Positions 1 through 8,671 of a stretch of 64,000 nucleotides of DNA are shown here, one piece after another. Every line of letters starts with the position of its first letter. Position 1 is the first letter of the stretch. A program made the translations under genes and the position numbers. The DNA is taken from the NCBI GenBank assembly GCA_035550655.1, contig DASZOU010000004.1, forward strand, positions 62,001-126,000, in the 5' to 3' direction. The notes under the pieces are model-generated. The model had not been told where the DNA came from. It searched no databases and was given only the letters and a program-made list of their open reading frames with translations. Source of the stretch: DASZTV01 sp035550655 (GTDB lineage Bacteria; Actinomycetota; Actinomycetes; JAFAQI01).

Positions 1-1
1 C

Positions 2-187
2 GCCTCGAAGGGCTACCGCCCGGTCGTCACGGCCGACCTGGACAAGAAGGAGTTCCCGACTCCGTCCGGCCTGTTCACGATCGACTCGCTCGGCGGCTGG
101 TCGAAGGTCAACACCGAGTTCTTCGACCCGACGAACGGTTCGATCACCAAGATCCTCAACGATCTCGGTCACGGCGCCAGTGGCTGA
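2..187 (+). CDS. Sulfate-binding protein, C-terminal end (partial)
   Basis: The frame is open from the window edge and ends at a TGA, giving the last 61 residues of a protein. It contains FPTPSGLFTIDSLGGWSKVN and ends NDLGHGASG, which is typical of the C-terminus of periplasmic sulfate/thiosulfate-binding proteins (Sbp/CysP family). The family delivers sulfate to the CysTWA importer. The stop overlaps the GTG start of the cysT permease by 8 bp, so it is the first visible gene of the sulfate transport operon. The N-terminus, signal peptide and ligand residues lie outside the window. Confidence 0.85.
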   Translation, partial: ASKGYRPVVTADLDKKEFPTPSGLFTIDSLGGWSKVNTEFFDPTNGSITKILNDLGHGASG

Positions 188-1001
188 CGCCGCCGTCTCC
201 GGTGCCCGCCCCCGCTCCTGGTCGCTGCCGCGGCCAGTAGTGGCGGGGGTGGGCCCCGGCATTGCCATGCTCTACCTCTCGCTGCTGGTCGGCCTGCCGG
301 TCGCCGCGGTGGTGAGCCAGTCAGCGCACCACTCGTTCTGGGCGACTATCACGGCGTCCCACACCGTGTCGGTGCTCGAGTTCACGATCGGGGTGGCGCT
401 CGCAGCGGCGGCGGTCGACGCGGTCACCGGAGTCGCCCTTGCCTGGGTGCTGGTGCGCGACGACTTTCCCGGCAAGCGGGTCGTCAACGCGCTGATCGAC
501 CTGCCGTTCGCGCTGCCGACGATCGTCGCGGGCCTGGTCCTGCTCAGTCTCTACGGCCCGGCCAGCCCGCTCGGCATCGACGTGGCAGGGACCCGGGTCG
601 CCGTGCTGTTCGCACTGCTGTTCGTCACACTGCCGTTCGTCACCCGAGCGGTCCAGCCGGTGCTGCTGACACTCGAGCGCGACGTCGAAGACGCCGCAGC
701 CTGCCTCGGCGCGAAGCCGTGGACGGTCTTCCGGCGGATCATCCTGCCGGCGATCATGCCGGCGACGCTGACCGGTGCGTCACTCGCGTTCGCCCGCGCG
801 CTCGGCGAGTTCGGCTCGGTCGTGCTGATCTCCGGCAACCTGCCTCATACCGAGATCGCCTCGCAGGTGATCTTCCAGGACGTCGAGAACGGCGCGCCGC
901 AGTCGGCCGCGGCGATCGGCGTCGTCCTGCTCGCGATGGCGCTGGTCGTGTTCCTGCTCATCGCAGTGCTCACCCGACGTACCGCGAGCCGGCATGGCTA
1001 G
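180..1001 (+). CDS. cysT: Sulfate ABC transporter permease CysT
   Basis: Inner-membrane permease of the sulfate/thiosulfate importer, 273 aa, the usual family length. It has about six hydrophobic segments and the ABC-permease EAA loop around residues 163-185 (EDAAACLGAKPWTVFRRI), followed by the CysT-type ALGEFGSVVLISGN. The GTG start overlaps the binding-protein gene by 8 bp and the stop overlaps cysW by 8 bp, so translation is probably coupled. It pairs with CysW and is energised by CysA downstream. Confidence 0.95.
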   Translation: MADAAVSGARPRSWSLPRPVVAGVGPGIAMLYLSLLVGLPVAAVVSQSAHHSFWATITASHTVSVLEFTIGVALAAAAVDAVTGVALAWVLVRDDFPGKRVVNALIDLPFALPTIVAGLVLLSLYGPASPLGIDVAGTRVAVLFALLFVTLPFVTRAVQPVLLTLERDVEDAAACLGAKPWTVFRRIILPAIMPATLTGASLAFARALGEFGSVVLISGNLPHTEIASQVIFQDVENGAPQSAAAIGVVLLAMALVVFLLIAVLTRRTASRHG

Positions 1002-1809
1002 GTACGCGCTTCGGTACGGCGTTCTCGGCTACCTCGCACTTCTGCTCGTGCTACCGGTCGGGATGGTCGGCTACCGGACGTTCCAGCACGGCGCGTCTCC
1101 GGTGTGGCACGCGCTGTCGAACCACGACGCCACCCAGGCGCTGAAGCTGTCCCTGCTGATCACGGTCATCGCCGTGCCGATCAACGTGGTGTTCGGGGTG
1201 TTCACGGGGTGGCTGCTCGCGCGCCGCAAGATGCCCCTCCCCTGGCTCGTCAACGCGCTGATCAACCTTCCGTTCGCGATGTCACCCGTCGTCGTCGGCC
1301 TCGCCGTGTTCGTGCTCTACAGCCGGACCGGATGGATCGGCACGTACCTGTTCGCCCACGGCATTCCGGTGCTGTTCACGTGGAAGGCGATGACGATCGC
1401 GACGATCTTCGTCAGCCTGCCGTTCGTCGTGCGCGAGGTGGTGCCCGTCCTCGAGGAGATCGGCACCGAGCAGGAGCAGGCCGCCGCGGTCCTTGGCGCA
1501 TCGCCGCTGCAGGCCTTCTTCCGTGTGACCCTTCCCGCGATCCGCTGGGCGGTCGTCTACGGCACGATCCTCACCGTCGCGCGATCACTCGGCGAGTACG
1601 GCGCCGTCAACATCGTGTCGAGCAACATCGTCGGACAGAGCCTGACCCTGCCGCTCTACGTGAACAACCGGGTCGGCCAGCTCGACCCCACAGCCGCCTA
1701 CAGCGCCGGGCTGCTGCTTGCCGTCATCTCCCTTCTCATCCTCACCGGCATGACCGCGTTCAGCGGTCGCCGCAACACTCAGCAACTGGAAACCGGGGCA
1801 CCGAAATGA
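994..1809 (+). CDS. cysW: Sulfate ABC transporter permease CysW
   Basis: Second permease subunit of the sulfate importer, 271 aa. It has an EAA loop (EQAAAVLGASPLQAFFRVTL, about residues 158-177) and the CysW-like RSLGEYGAVNIVSSNIVGQS. About six transmembrane segments are evident from hydrophobicity. The ATG overlaps the cysT end by 8 bp, and its TGA overlaps the cysA ATG in an ATGA junction. The order binding protein-cysT-cysW-cysA matches the classical operon. Confidence 0.95.
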   Translation: MARYALRYGVLGYLALLLVLPVGMVGYRTFQHGASPVWHALSNHDATQALKLSLLITVIAVPINVVFGVFTGWLLARRKMPLPWLVNALINLPFAMSPVVVGLAVFVLYSRTGWIGTYLFAHGIPVLFTWKAMTIATIFVSLPFVVREVVPVLEEIGTEQEQAAAVLGASPLQAFFRVTLPAIRWAVVYGTILTVARSLGEYGAVNIVSSNIVGQSLTLPLYVNNRVGQLDPTAAYSAGLLLAVISLLILTGMTAFSGRRNTQQLETGAPK

Positions 1810-2801
1810 GCATCAACGTCCAGGACGTGAGCAAGTCGTTCGGTGACTTCCATGCCCTCGTCGACGTCACCGTGGACATCGAGCCGGGACATCTCACCGC
1901 GGTGCTCGGGCCCAGCGGAGGCGGCAAGTCGACCCTCCTGCGCATCATCGCCGGGCTCGAGACGGCCGATCGAGGCCATGTCCTGATCGACGGCACCGAT
2001 GTCACCAACGTCCCCGCCCGGGACAGGGGCATCGGCTTCGTCTTCCAGCACTACGCCGCCTTCACCCACCTGACGGTGTGGGAGAACGTCGCGTTCGGGC
2101 TCAAGATCGCGAAGACACCAAAGCCACGGATCAAGGAGCGAGTGGGCGAGCTGCTTGCCCTCGTGCACCTCGACGGCCTGGCCTCGCGCTACCCGTCTGA
2201 GCTCTCCGGTGGGCAACGGCAGCGGATGGCGCTCGCTCGCGCCCTCGCGGTCGAGCCGGGGCTGCTGCTGCTCGACGAGCCGTTCGGCGCGCTGGACGTC
2301 AAGGTGCGCCAGGAGCTGCGCGACTGGCTGCGCCGCCTCCACGACGAGGTTCACACCACCACGATCTTCGTCACGCATGACCAGGAGGAGGCGATGGAGA
2401 TCGCCGACCAGATCATCGTGATCAACCACGGCCGGGTGGAGCAGGCCGGTAGCCCCGACGAGCTGTACGACCGGCCCGTCAACGACTTCGTGATGGGTTT
2501 CCTTGGGCCGGTCACGACGCTCAACGGCAGGCTCGTGCGCCCGCACGACATCCACATCGGGACGACCGTCTCGCCCGGCTCGCAGCCGGCGAGCCTCGAC
2601 CGGGTCGTGTCACTCGGCTTCGAGACCCGGATCGTGGCCACTCCCCATGACGGCGGCGAGCCGATCACCGTGCAGCTGACCCGCAACCAGATCCACGAGC
2701 TCGCCCTCAACATCGGCGACACGGTTCACCTCAACGCGTTGCCGACCCCGGGCCGGCTCGCGTCGGTTCCGCCGGTGCGCACCGGCCGGCGTACCGGCTA
2801 G
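1806..2801 (+). CDS. cysA: Sulfate ABC transporter ATP-binding protein CysA
   Basis: Cytoplasmic ATPase that powers sulfate import, 331 aa. It shows Walker A GPSGGGKS, the signature LSGGQRQRMALARAL, Walker B LLLLDEPFGALD and the switch His in TIFVTHDQEEAMEIAD. A C-terminal TOBE-like regulatory extension follows (RLVRPHDIHIGTT onward). The ATG at 1806 lies in a 4-bp ATGA overlap with cysW, so I chose it over longer in-frame extensions upstream. It is the last gene of the operon; the next gene converges on it immediately after the stop. Confidence 0.95.
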   Translation: MSINVQDVSKSFGDFHALVDVTVDIEPGHLTAVLGPSGGGKSTLLRIIAGLETADRGHVLIDGTDVTNVPARDRGIGFVFQHYAAFTHLTVWENVAFGLKIAKTPKPRIKERVGELLALVHLDGLASRYPSELSGGQRQRMALARALAVEPGLLLLDEPFGALDVKVRQELRDWLRRLHDEVHTTTIFVTHDQEEAMEIADQIIVINHGRVEQAGSPDELYDRPVNDFVMGFLGPVTTLNGRLVRPHDIHIGTTVSPGSQPASLDRVVSLGFETRIVATPHDGGEPITVQLTRNQIHELALNIGDTVHLNALPTPGRLASVPPVRTGRRTG

Positions 2802-4067
2802 CTACGAGGTGAGCACCGCGATCGACAGCGACACCACGTCGAACGCGAAATGGGTGAGGATCGCCCGACCAAGCCTGCCGCGCTTCTGGAACGACCGCGT
2901 GACGAGGTAGCCGAGCGGCATGGTCGCGAGGAATCCGAGTCCGTAGTAGACGTGGTACGACTCGCGGACGGTGAAGCTCAACGCGAACGCCGACCACCGC
3001 GTCCAGCCCAGCTGTGACAGGCGGGTGAGGAAGTACCCGTTGACGATGACCTCTTCGTTGATCGCCGTCGTCGCCGAGATCAGTACGGCGTAGACGAGGT
3101 AGTACGCCGGCACGTGCGAGTTCGACTCGGTGTTCTGCAGGTCGTTCCCGATCAGCGAGAGGAACGCCGCGGCGACGCCGGTCAGCACCCAGGAGCCCAC
3201 GAGCAACCCGAGCGCCCCACTCACATCCCGGCCGAACCCGCTTCGCGTCAACCCGAGGCGCGCGGGCGGCTGCCCGGTGCGGGCAAGCAGGAGCAGGGCG
3301 ATCGGCACAACGAGCGCGGTGGTCAGATAGCCGAAGCTCAGCAGGAAGAGGCTGATGCCCGGGTGATGGGGCAACGGGAGGTCGAACTCGTCGAGGTCGT
3401 TCACTCCCCCGAGGTGCTGGGCGAGGATCGAGATCGCCGCGGCGACGCCCGGCAGCGCGAAGGCCGCAACGACGAACCCCGTTTCCCAGCCGAGCCACTG
3501 CCGCTGCGGTCCAGCCGCGGCAGGCGACACCGTCTGCGGTGTGAGTCCGGGATCGCGGGTCGCGAGCGGGATCGATCCGTCGGCCGCGAGCCGGTCGCGA
3601 TCTGCCAGCACCGCAGCGACCTGTGACTGCGTCGGACCGAACCCTTGCGCGAGCTGAGCGGCCCGCACGACCCAGTTGGTGTTGGTGGCCCGAGCGACCG
3701 CCCAGCTCGCCGGAACGGTTCGACCATCCGTGCATACGACGACGATGCGCTGGAAGCTGCCGCGGGCGACTCGTTCGACGGCGAGGCCGAGGACCTCGTC
3801 GCGTGGCAGCCGGTAGCTCGCGAGCACATCGCGGACCGTGGTCGTCCACGGATCGAGCGTGAGCCCGACCGAGGTCGCCCGGACGACCAGGCCGGTGAGC
3901 AGCACCAGCACGACGCCCGAGATCGCGCGGCCGCCGGCGCCCCCCTCGAACAGTCCGGCCAAGCCCGCGAGCGCACCGAGCGCGGCGAGCGCCACGACCA
4001 CCGCAACGAGCCCGTCCGAGCGGACCCGCAGCGATGGAGCCGTCAGCCGAGGTGGGCTCGAGACCAT
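2802..4067 (-). CDS. CPBP/CAAX-type intramembrane protease family protein
   Basis: A 421-residue membrane protein. The N-terminal part (about residues 1-200) has two hydrophobic segments and a soluble domain. The C-terminal half has the CPBP/Abi fold signatures: a Glu-Glu motif (INEEVIVNGYFL), an RESYHVYYG segment and a late HFAFDV, where the Glu and His residues form the metal or active site in this family. The usual EExxxR Arg is replaced by Asn-Gly. The ATG at 4067 starts MVSSPPRLTAPSLRV and overlaps the end of the upstream aminotransferase gene by 25 bp, so it may be co-transcribed with it. Substrate unknown. Confidence 0.75.
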   Translation of the reverse strand: MVSSPPRLTAPSLRVRSDGLVAVVVALAALGALAGLAGLFEGGAGGRAISGVVLVLLTGLVVRATSVGLTLDPWTTTVRDVLASYRLPRDEVLGLAVERVARGSFQRIVVVCTDGRTVPASWAVARATNTNWVVRAAQLAQGFGPTQSQVAAVLADRDRLAADGSIPLATRDPGLTPQTVSPAAAGPQRQWLGWETGFVVAAFALPGVAAAISILAQHLGGVNDLDEFDLPLPHHPGISLFLLSFGYLTTALVVPIALLLLARTGQPPARLGLTRSGFGRDVSGALGLLVGSWVLTGVAAAFLSLIGNDLQNTESNSHVPAYYLVYAVLISATTAINEEVIVNGYFLTRLSQLGWTRWSAFALSFTVRESYHVYYGLGFLATMPLGYLVTRSFQKRGRLGRAILTHFAFDVVSLSIAVLTS

Positions 4068-5104
4068 GACTCGGCGAGAGCGAGGAAGCGGTCGTTCTCC
4101 TCGGAGAGGCCGATCGTCACGCGGACGCCCTCCCCAGCGAACGGCCGCACCAGGACGTTGTCCGACGCGCAATGCTCCGCGAACGCGGTCGCCTGCTCGC
4201 CCAGCGGGAGCCAGACGAAGTTGGCCTGAGACAGTGGGACGTCGTAGCCGCTGCTGTGGAGCGCCTCGGTCACGCGGGCGCGTTCGGCAACGGTGAGCGC
4301 GGCCCTCCTGCGTACCTCGACCTCGTCGCCGAGCGCAGCGATCGCGCACTGTTGCGCGAGGCCGCTGACGCTGAACGGCACCTGGGTCTTGCGGACGGCA
4401 GCGACGACGTCCGTGGCGCCGATGCAATACCCCACGCGCAGGCCGGCGAGCGCGAACGCCTTGGAAAAGGTTCGGGTGACGACGACGTTGGGGCGGTCGC
4501 CGAAGGCGACCAGCGCATCCGGTACGACGTCGGGGTCGGCGTAGTGGTGGTAGGCCTCGTCGATCACCACCAACACGTCTTCGGGGACCCTGTCGACGAA
4601 CTCCTTGAGCTCGCTGCCCCCCACCGCGGTGCCGGTCGGGTTGTTGGGATTGCACACGATGACGAGACGGGTGCGTGGCGTGACAGCCGCGGCCATCGCG
4701 TCGATGTCGTGGACCTCGTCGCGCAACGGCACCTTGACCGCCGTGCCGCCTGCGACCGTGGTGATGATCGGGTACGCCTCGAACGCGCGCCACCCGAAGA
4801 CAACCTCGTCGCCCGCGTCGAGGACGGCCGAGGCGATCTGTCCGACCACCTCGACACTGCCGGCGCCGACGGCGACGCGGTCAGCGGTCACGCCGTGGTG
4901 GGCAGCGATCGCGTCGAGCAGCGCGGCGGAGGTCATGTCGGGATAACGGCTGACGCCGTCGGTGAGGCCGTCGATGGTCGCGGCGACTGCCGGCAACAAC
5001 CCGTACGGCGACTCGTTGCTCGCGAGGACGACGGCACCCGGTGCTTTGCGGCCGGCAACGTATGCCGGCAGTGAAGCCATCGCGGGACGCAGGCGCACGT
5101 TCAC
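4043..5104 (-). CDS. pat: Histidinol-phosphate/aromatic amino acid aminotransferase
   Basis: PLP-dependent fold-type I aminotransferase of the HisC/Pat family, 353 aa. Visible marks are NPNNPTGTAV (about 152-161), DEAYHHY (182-188), the Schiff-base Lys215 in RTFSKAFALAGLRVGY, and a C-terminal Arg region FAGEGVRVTIG. HisC uses imidazole acetol phosphate; Pat paralogues use aromatic 2-oxo acids. It lies 15 bp downstream of hppD on the same strand, so I infer the aromatic role: tyrosine to 4-hydroxyphenylpyruvate, the HppD substrate. The start is GTG with no clear Shine-Dalgarno. HisC activity cannot be excluded. Confidence 0.85.
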   Translation of the reverse strand: MNVRLRPAMASLPAYVAGRKAPGAVVLASNESPYGLLPAVAATIDGLTDGVSRYPDMTSAALLDAIAAHHGVTADRVAVGAGSVEVVGQIASAVLDAGDEVVFGWRAFEAYPIITTVAGGTAVKVPLRDEVHDIDAMAAAVTPRTRLVIVCNPNNPTGTAVGGSELKEFVDRVPEDVLVVIDEAYHHYADPDVVPDALVAFGDRPNVVVTRTFSKAFALAGLRVGYCIGATDVVAAVRKTQVPFSVSGLAQQCAIAALGDEVEVRRRAALTVAERARVTEALHSSGYDVPLSQANFVWLPLGEQATAFAEHCASDNVLVRPFAGEGVRVTIGLSEENDRFLALAESWSRAHLG

Positions 5105-5119
5105 GCCGTACAGCCTGCC

Positions 5120-6250
5120 CTAGAGGTTGCCGCGGCGCTCCTGCTCGCGCTCGATCGCCTCGAACAGCGCCTTGAAGTTGCCCTTGCCGAAGCCTTGCGA
5201 GCCATGCCGTTCGATCAGCTCGAAGAAGACGGTCGGCCGGTCCTGGATCGGCTTGGTGAAGATCTGCAGCAGGTAGCCGTCCTCGTCGCGGTCGGCGAGG
5301 ATGCCGTGCTTGCGCAGCGTGTCGATCGGCACGCCGGTGTCGCCGACCCAGCTGCCAAGCTCGTCGTAGTACGCGTCCGGCGTCGTGAGGAACTCCACGC
5401 CGGCGGCTGACATCGCCTCGACCGCGGCAACGATGTCGTCAGTGGTGAGCGCGATGTGCTGCACGCCCGGGCCGCCGTAGAACTCGAGGTACTCGTCGAT
5501 CTGGCTCTTGCGCTTCCCGGCGGCCGGCTCGTTGAGCGGGAACTTGACCACGCGGCTCCCGTCCGCGACCACCTTGCTCATGAGGGCGGAGTACTCAGTG
5601 GCGATGTCGTCGCCGACGAACTCCTTCATGTTCGTGAAGCCGAGGATGCGGTGGTAGAAGTCCACCCACTCGTCCATGTGTCCGAGCTCGACGTTGCCGA
5701 CCACGTGATCGATGCCGGTGAACCACGGCGCCGCTGTCGCGGGCGACTCGTCGCGAGCGACGAAGCCCGGCAGGAACCGGCCGCGGTAGCGGGAGCGCTC
5801 GACGAAGGTGTGGCGGGTCTCGCCGTACGTCGCGATCGAGGCGAGCACAACCTCGCCGTCGTCGTCGCGGTGTGACGCGGGCCGGGCCAGACCGGTGGCG
5901 CCACGGGCGACCGCGAGCTCGTACGCCCGGGTCGCGTCGGGGACCCGGATCGCCACATCGACGACACCGTCGCCGTGGACCGCGACATGCTCGGCGATCA
6001 CGGTGCCGGGCCGGATCGAGCCACTGACGACGAAGCGGGCGGCGCCGGACACCAGCACGTAGTCGGCCGTGTCGCGGTGCCCGGTCTCCGGGCCGCGGTA
6101 GGCAACGATCCGCATCCCGAACGCCGTGGCGTAGAAGTGGGCGGCTTGCTTGGCGTTGCCGACCGCGAAGTGGACGTAGTCGATGGCTTCGACGGGGAAG
6201 GGCAGCTCGTTCGCCGCTTGTCGCGCGCCGTGATCGGCTGTCAGCGTCAT
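5120..6250 (-). CDS. hppD: 4-hydroxyphenylpyruvate dioxygenase
   Basis: Non-haem Fe(II) dioxygenase converting 4-hydroxyphenylpyruvate to homogentisate in tyrosine breakdown, 376 aa. It is built of two vicinal-oxygen-chelate halves. The iron ligands are recognisable in the C-terminal half: His in IDHVVGNVE, His in GVQHIALTTDDI, and Glu in PTVFFELIERHG; the GNFKALFEAIEREQ tail is characteristic. It heads a short operon with the aminotransferase downstream. It diverges from the Lrp-type regulator with 59 bp between starts, which suggests that regulator controls it. Confidence 0.95.
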   Translation of the reverse strand: MTLTADHGARQAANELPFPVEAIDYVHFAVGNAKQAAHFYATAFGMRIVAYRGPETGHRDTADYVLVSGAARFVVSGSIRPGTVIAEHVAVHGDGVVDVAIRVPDATRAYELAVARGATGLARPASHRDDDGEVVLASIATYGETRHTFVERSRYRGRFLPGFVARDESPATAAPWFTGIDHVVGNVELGHMDEWVDFYHRILGFTNMKEFVGDDIATEYSALMSKVVADGSRVVKFPLNEPAAGKRKSQIDEYLEFYGGPGVQHIALTTDDIVAAVEAMSAAGVEFLTTPDAYYDELGSWVGDTGVPIDTLRKHGILADRDEDGYLLQIFTKPIQDRPTVFFELIERHGSQGFGKGNFKALFEAIEREQERRGNL

Positions 6251-6256
6251 GATGGC

Positions 6257-6285
6257 AGCGTGGCGTGGCTAGTCGCGTCGTACAA
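6257..6285 (-). promoter_or_regulatory. Candidate leaderless promoter of hppD
   Basis: On the minus strand a TTGTAC hexamer (6285-6280) is followed after 17 bp by CACGCT (6262-6257). Exactly 6 nt then separate it from the hppD ATG at 6250. No Shine-Dalgarno is present. The spacing matches other starts in this window where the mRNA would begin at the start codon. Inference from spacing only. Confidence 0.4.
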
Positions 6286-6309
6286 CAGATGCACGAGATA
6301 CTATGCAAT

Positions 6310-6786
6310 ATGTCCAGCATCGACTCGCTAGATGGCCGGATCATTGCACTATTTGCCTCGGAGCCACGCATCGGTGTGCTCGAGGCGTCGCGCCGGCTCG
6401 GGGTTGCGCGCGGCACCGTCCAGGCCCGGCTGGACCGGCTGGAGCGCACCGGGGTGATCACCGGCTGGGCGCCGTCGGTTGACCCGTCAGCGCTCGGCTT
6501 TCCGGTGGCTGCCTTCGCAACGCTGGAGATCGCGCAAGGCCACGGCCACGACGGCGTGGCCGCCCACTTGCGGACGATTCCGGAGGTGCTCGAGGCGCAC
6601 ACGATCACCGGCGAAGCCGACATGATGGTGCGCCTCGTCGCCCGGTCGAACGCCGATCTGCAGCGGGTCATCGACCAGGTCGTGACGTCCCCGGACGTCA
6701 CGCGAGCATCGACGGTGATCGTGCTGTCGAGCGAGGTGCCCATGCGGATGCTGCCGCTGGTGGAAGTCGCGACGGCACAGGCCTAA
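6310..6786 (+). CDS. Lrp/AsnC family transcriptional regulator
   Basis: A 158-residue regulator with an N-terminal winged helix-turn-helix (about residues 7-55, VLEASRRLGVARGTVQARLDRLE) and a C-terminal RAM/AsnC ligand-binding domain (about 70-145; VLEAHTITGEADMMVRLVA is typical). I chose ATG 6310, which gives the family-like start MSSIDSLDGRIIALF, over GTG 6265, which would add 15 atypical residues. TACTAT lies 5 nt before this ATG. It is divergent from hppD and upstream of paaA on the same strand, so it probably senses an aromatic amino acid or its product and controls one or both units. Confidence 0.88.
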   Translation: MSSIDSLDGRIIALFASEPRIGVLEASRRLGVARGTVQARLDRLERTGVITGWAPSVDPSALGFPVAAFATLEIAQGHGHDGVAAHLRTIPEVLEAHTITGEADMMVRLVARSNADLQRVIDQVVTSPDVTRASTVIVLSSEVPMRMLPLVEVATAQA

Positions 6787-6796
6787 CCTCCGGACT

Positions 6797-7735
6797 ATGG
6801 CGGACCGCGAGCGGCTGGAGCGGTTCGAGGCGCATGTCGCGGCCGAGGGCAAGGTCGAGTCCGACAGCTGGATGCCGGATGCGTACCGCAAGACGCTGGT
6901 CCGGCAGATCTCGCAGCACGCGCACTCGGAGATCATCGGGATGCAGCCCGAGGGCAACTGGCTGACCCGCGCGCCGAGCCTTCGCCGCAAGGCGATCCTG
7001 CTGGCGAAGGTGCAGGACGAGGCGGGGCACGGGCTCTACCTCTATGCGGCCGCGGAGACGCTCGGCACGTCCCGCGACGAGATGGTCGACGCCTTGCTGG
7101 CCGGAACCGCGAAGTACTCGTCGATCTTCAACTACCCCACGCCCACGTGGGCCGACATCGGCGCGATCGGCTGGCTGGTCGACGGCGCTGCGATCATGAA
7201 CCAGGTCCCGCTGTGCCGCTGCTCCTACGGTCCGTACGCGCGCGCGATGAAGCGGGTCTGCAAGGAGGAGTCGTTCCACCAGCGGCAAGGTTTCGACATC
7301 CTCGTCACGCTGTGTCGCGGAACGGACGAGCAACGCGCGATGGCGCAGGACGCGCTGAACCGGTGGTGGTGGCCATCGCTGATGATGTTCGGTCCGCACG
7401 ACACCGACTCCCCGCACTCGGAGCAGTCGATGCGGTGGCGGATCAAGCGGTTCAGCAACGACGAGCTGCGGCAGCGCTTCGTCGACGTCACCGCGCCGCA
7501 GGCGGCGTTCCTCGGGTTGCGCATCCCTGACGACGAGCTTCGGTACGACGAGACGGCCGGCCACTGGCACTTCGGCGAGCCGGACTGGGAGGAGTTCCGG
7601 CGAGTGCTGTCCGGCGACGGGCCGTGCAACGCCGAGCGACTGGAGCGTCGTACCCGCGCGCATGTCGAAGGCGCGTGGGTGCGCGACGCCGCGGCCGCTT
7701 ACTCCGCGAAGCATGCGGAAACGACTGCTGCGTGA
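6797..7735 (+). CDS. paaA: 1,2-phenylacetyl-CoA epoxidase subunit PaaA
   Basis: Catalytic di-iron subunit of the phenylacetyl-CoA epoxidase, 312 aa. The carboxylate/His ligand motifs are present: AKVQDEAGHGLYLYAAAE with ExxH, and KEESFHQRQGF with ExxH later. The epoxidase inserts one O2 atom into the ring of phenylacetyl-CoA, the committed step of the paa pathway. It starts 10 bp after the Lrp gene (TAACCT 7 nt before the ATG) and its TGA overlaps the region of the paaB start. It leads a contiguous paaABCDE operon. Confidence 0.96.
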   Translation: MADRERLERFEAHVAAEGKVESDSWMPDAYRKTLVRQISQHAHSEIIGMQPEGNWLTRAPSLRRKAILLAKVQDEAGHGLYLYAAAETLGTSRDEMVDALLAGTAKYSSIFNYPTPTWADIGAIGWLVDGAAIMNQVPLCRCSYGPYARAMKRVCKEESFHQRQGFDILVTLCRGTDEQRAMAQDALNRWWWPSLMMFGPHDTDSPHSEQSMRWRIKRFSNDELRQRFVDVTAPQAAFLGLRIPDDELRYDETAGHWHFGEPDWEEFRRVLSGDGPCNAERLERRTRAHVEGAWVRDAAAAYSAKHAETTAA

Positions 7736-7737
7736 CG

Positions 7738-8010
7738 ATGGCGCTCTGGGAGGTCTTCGTGCGGGCACGCGGCGGGCTGCACCACGCGCACGTGGGGAGC
7801 ATCCACGCGACGGATGCGGAGATGGCCCTCGAGAACGCACGTGACGTCTTCACGCGGCGCGGTGAGGCGGCGAGCCTGTGGGTGGTGCCCTCGGACGCGA
7901 TCGTGGCGAGTGACCCGGCCGACGCCGACGAGCTGTTCGAGCCCGCCATGGACAAGGAGTACCGGCACCCGACGTACTACGAGGTGCCTGACGGTGTCGC
8001 CAACCTCTGA
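7738..8010 (+). CDS. paaB: 1,2-phenylacetyl-CoA epoxidase subunit PaaB
   Basis: Small structural subunit of the epoxidase, 90 aa, close to the usual length. It starts MALWEVFVRARGGLHHAHVG and ends KEYRHPTYYEVPDGVANL, both family hallmarks. The start could be ATG 7738 or GTG 7732; the latter overlaps the paaA stop by 4 bp and adds two residues. PaaB bridges PaaA/PaaC heterodimers and is needed for a functional complex in characterised systems. It overlaps paaC by 17 bp. Confidence 0.95.
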   Translation: MALWEVFVRARGGLHHAHVGSIHATDAEMALENARDVFTRRGEAASLWVVPSDAIVASDPADADELFEPAMDKEYRHPTYYEVPDGVANL

Positions 8011-8671
8011 GCCCGCGGCACTTCCGTCGGTCGAGGCGGTGGCGGACGGCTGCCTGCTGGTGTCGCATCGGCTGACCGAGTGGGTCGGCAACGCGCCCAC
8101 GATGGAAGAGGACGTCGCACTCGGCAACATCGCACTCGACCTGCTCGGCCAGGCACGAGGTCTGCTGTCGTTCCTCGGTGACGAGGACCAGCTGGCGTAC
8201 TTCCGCGACGCCGACAAGTTCGCGAACCCCGCGATCTGCGCGTCACCGAACGGCGACTTCGCCCGGACGATGCTGCGCCAGGTGTTCGTCGACTGCTGGC
8301 TCGAGCAGGTCTGGTCCACCCTCACCGAGCACGAGGCGGAAGTCGTTCGCGGGGTCGCCGCGAAGGCGGTGAAGGAGAACGCGTACCACCGGCGCCACTC
8401 CCGGTCGTGGGTGCTGCGCCTGGGTGACGGCACCGAGGAGTCGCGGCGCCGGCTGCTGCTTGCACTCGAGGAGCTGTGGCCGCTGACGGCGGAGATCACG
8501 GTGCCCGGCTGGCGAGAGTCCGTCACGGGGGTGCTGGTCGCGGCAACCGTGCCGGTGCCCACTGCCGCCAGCGTCGACGACTCCGCCGCCGCCGCCTGCG
8601 CGTCGGCTCGCCGGGAGCTGCTCGCGGAGATGCAGTCACTCGCGCGCGCTCACCCGGGAGCGAGCTGGTGA
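7994..8671 (+). CDS. paaC: 1,2-phenylacetyl-CoA epoxidase subunit PaaC
   Basis: Non-catalytic ferritin-like partner of PaaA, 225 aa, somewhat shorter than many homologues. It contains DVALGNIALDLLGQARGLLS and VKENAYHRRHSRSWVLRLGDG, which are family-defining. The GTG at 7994 lies inside the paaB end (17-bp overlap); no better start is available because residues before it no longer resemble PaaC. Its stop overlaps the paaD start in a GTGA junction. Confidence 0.94.
   Translation: MSPTSEPAALPSVEAVADGCLLVSHRLTEWVGNAPTMEEDVALGNIALDLLGQARGLLSFLGDEDQLAYFRDADKFANPAICASPNGDFARTMLRQVFVDCWLEQVWSTLTEHEAEVVRGVAAKAVKENAYHRRHSRSWVLRLGDGTEESRRRLLLALEELWPLTAEITVPGWRESVTGVLVAATVPVPTAASVDDSAAAACASARRELLAEMQSLARAHPGASW

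Noticed and set aside
4794..5104. Long minus-strand frames antisense to or within hisC/pat and hppD
   Set aside because: They are high-GC shadow frames, Arg/Pro-rich without family motifs.
6303..6349. ATGCAAT/ATTGCAC inverted sites around the Lrp start as its operator
   Set aside because: Only 6 bp match with a 33-bp gap and one half is within the coding region; too weak to call.
8476..8667. Upstream extension of the paaD frame
   Set aside because: It lies fully inside paaC in another frame and lacks PaaD similarity; the GTGA overlap start at 8668 is far better.
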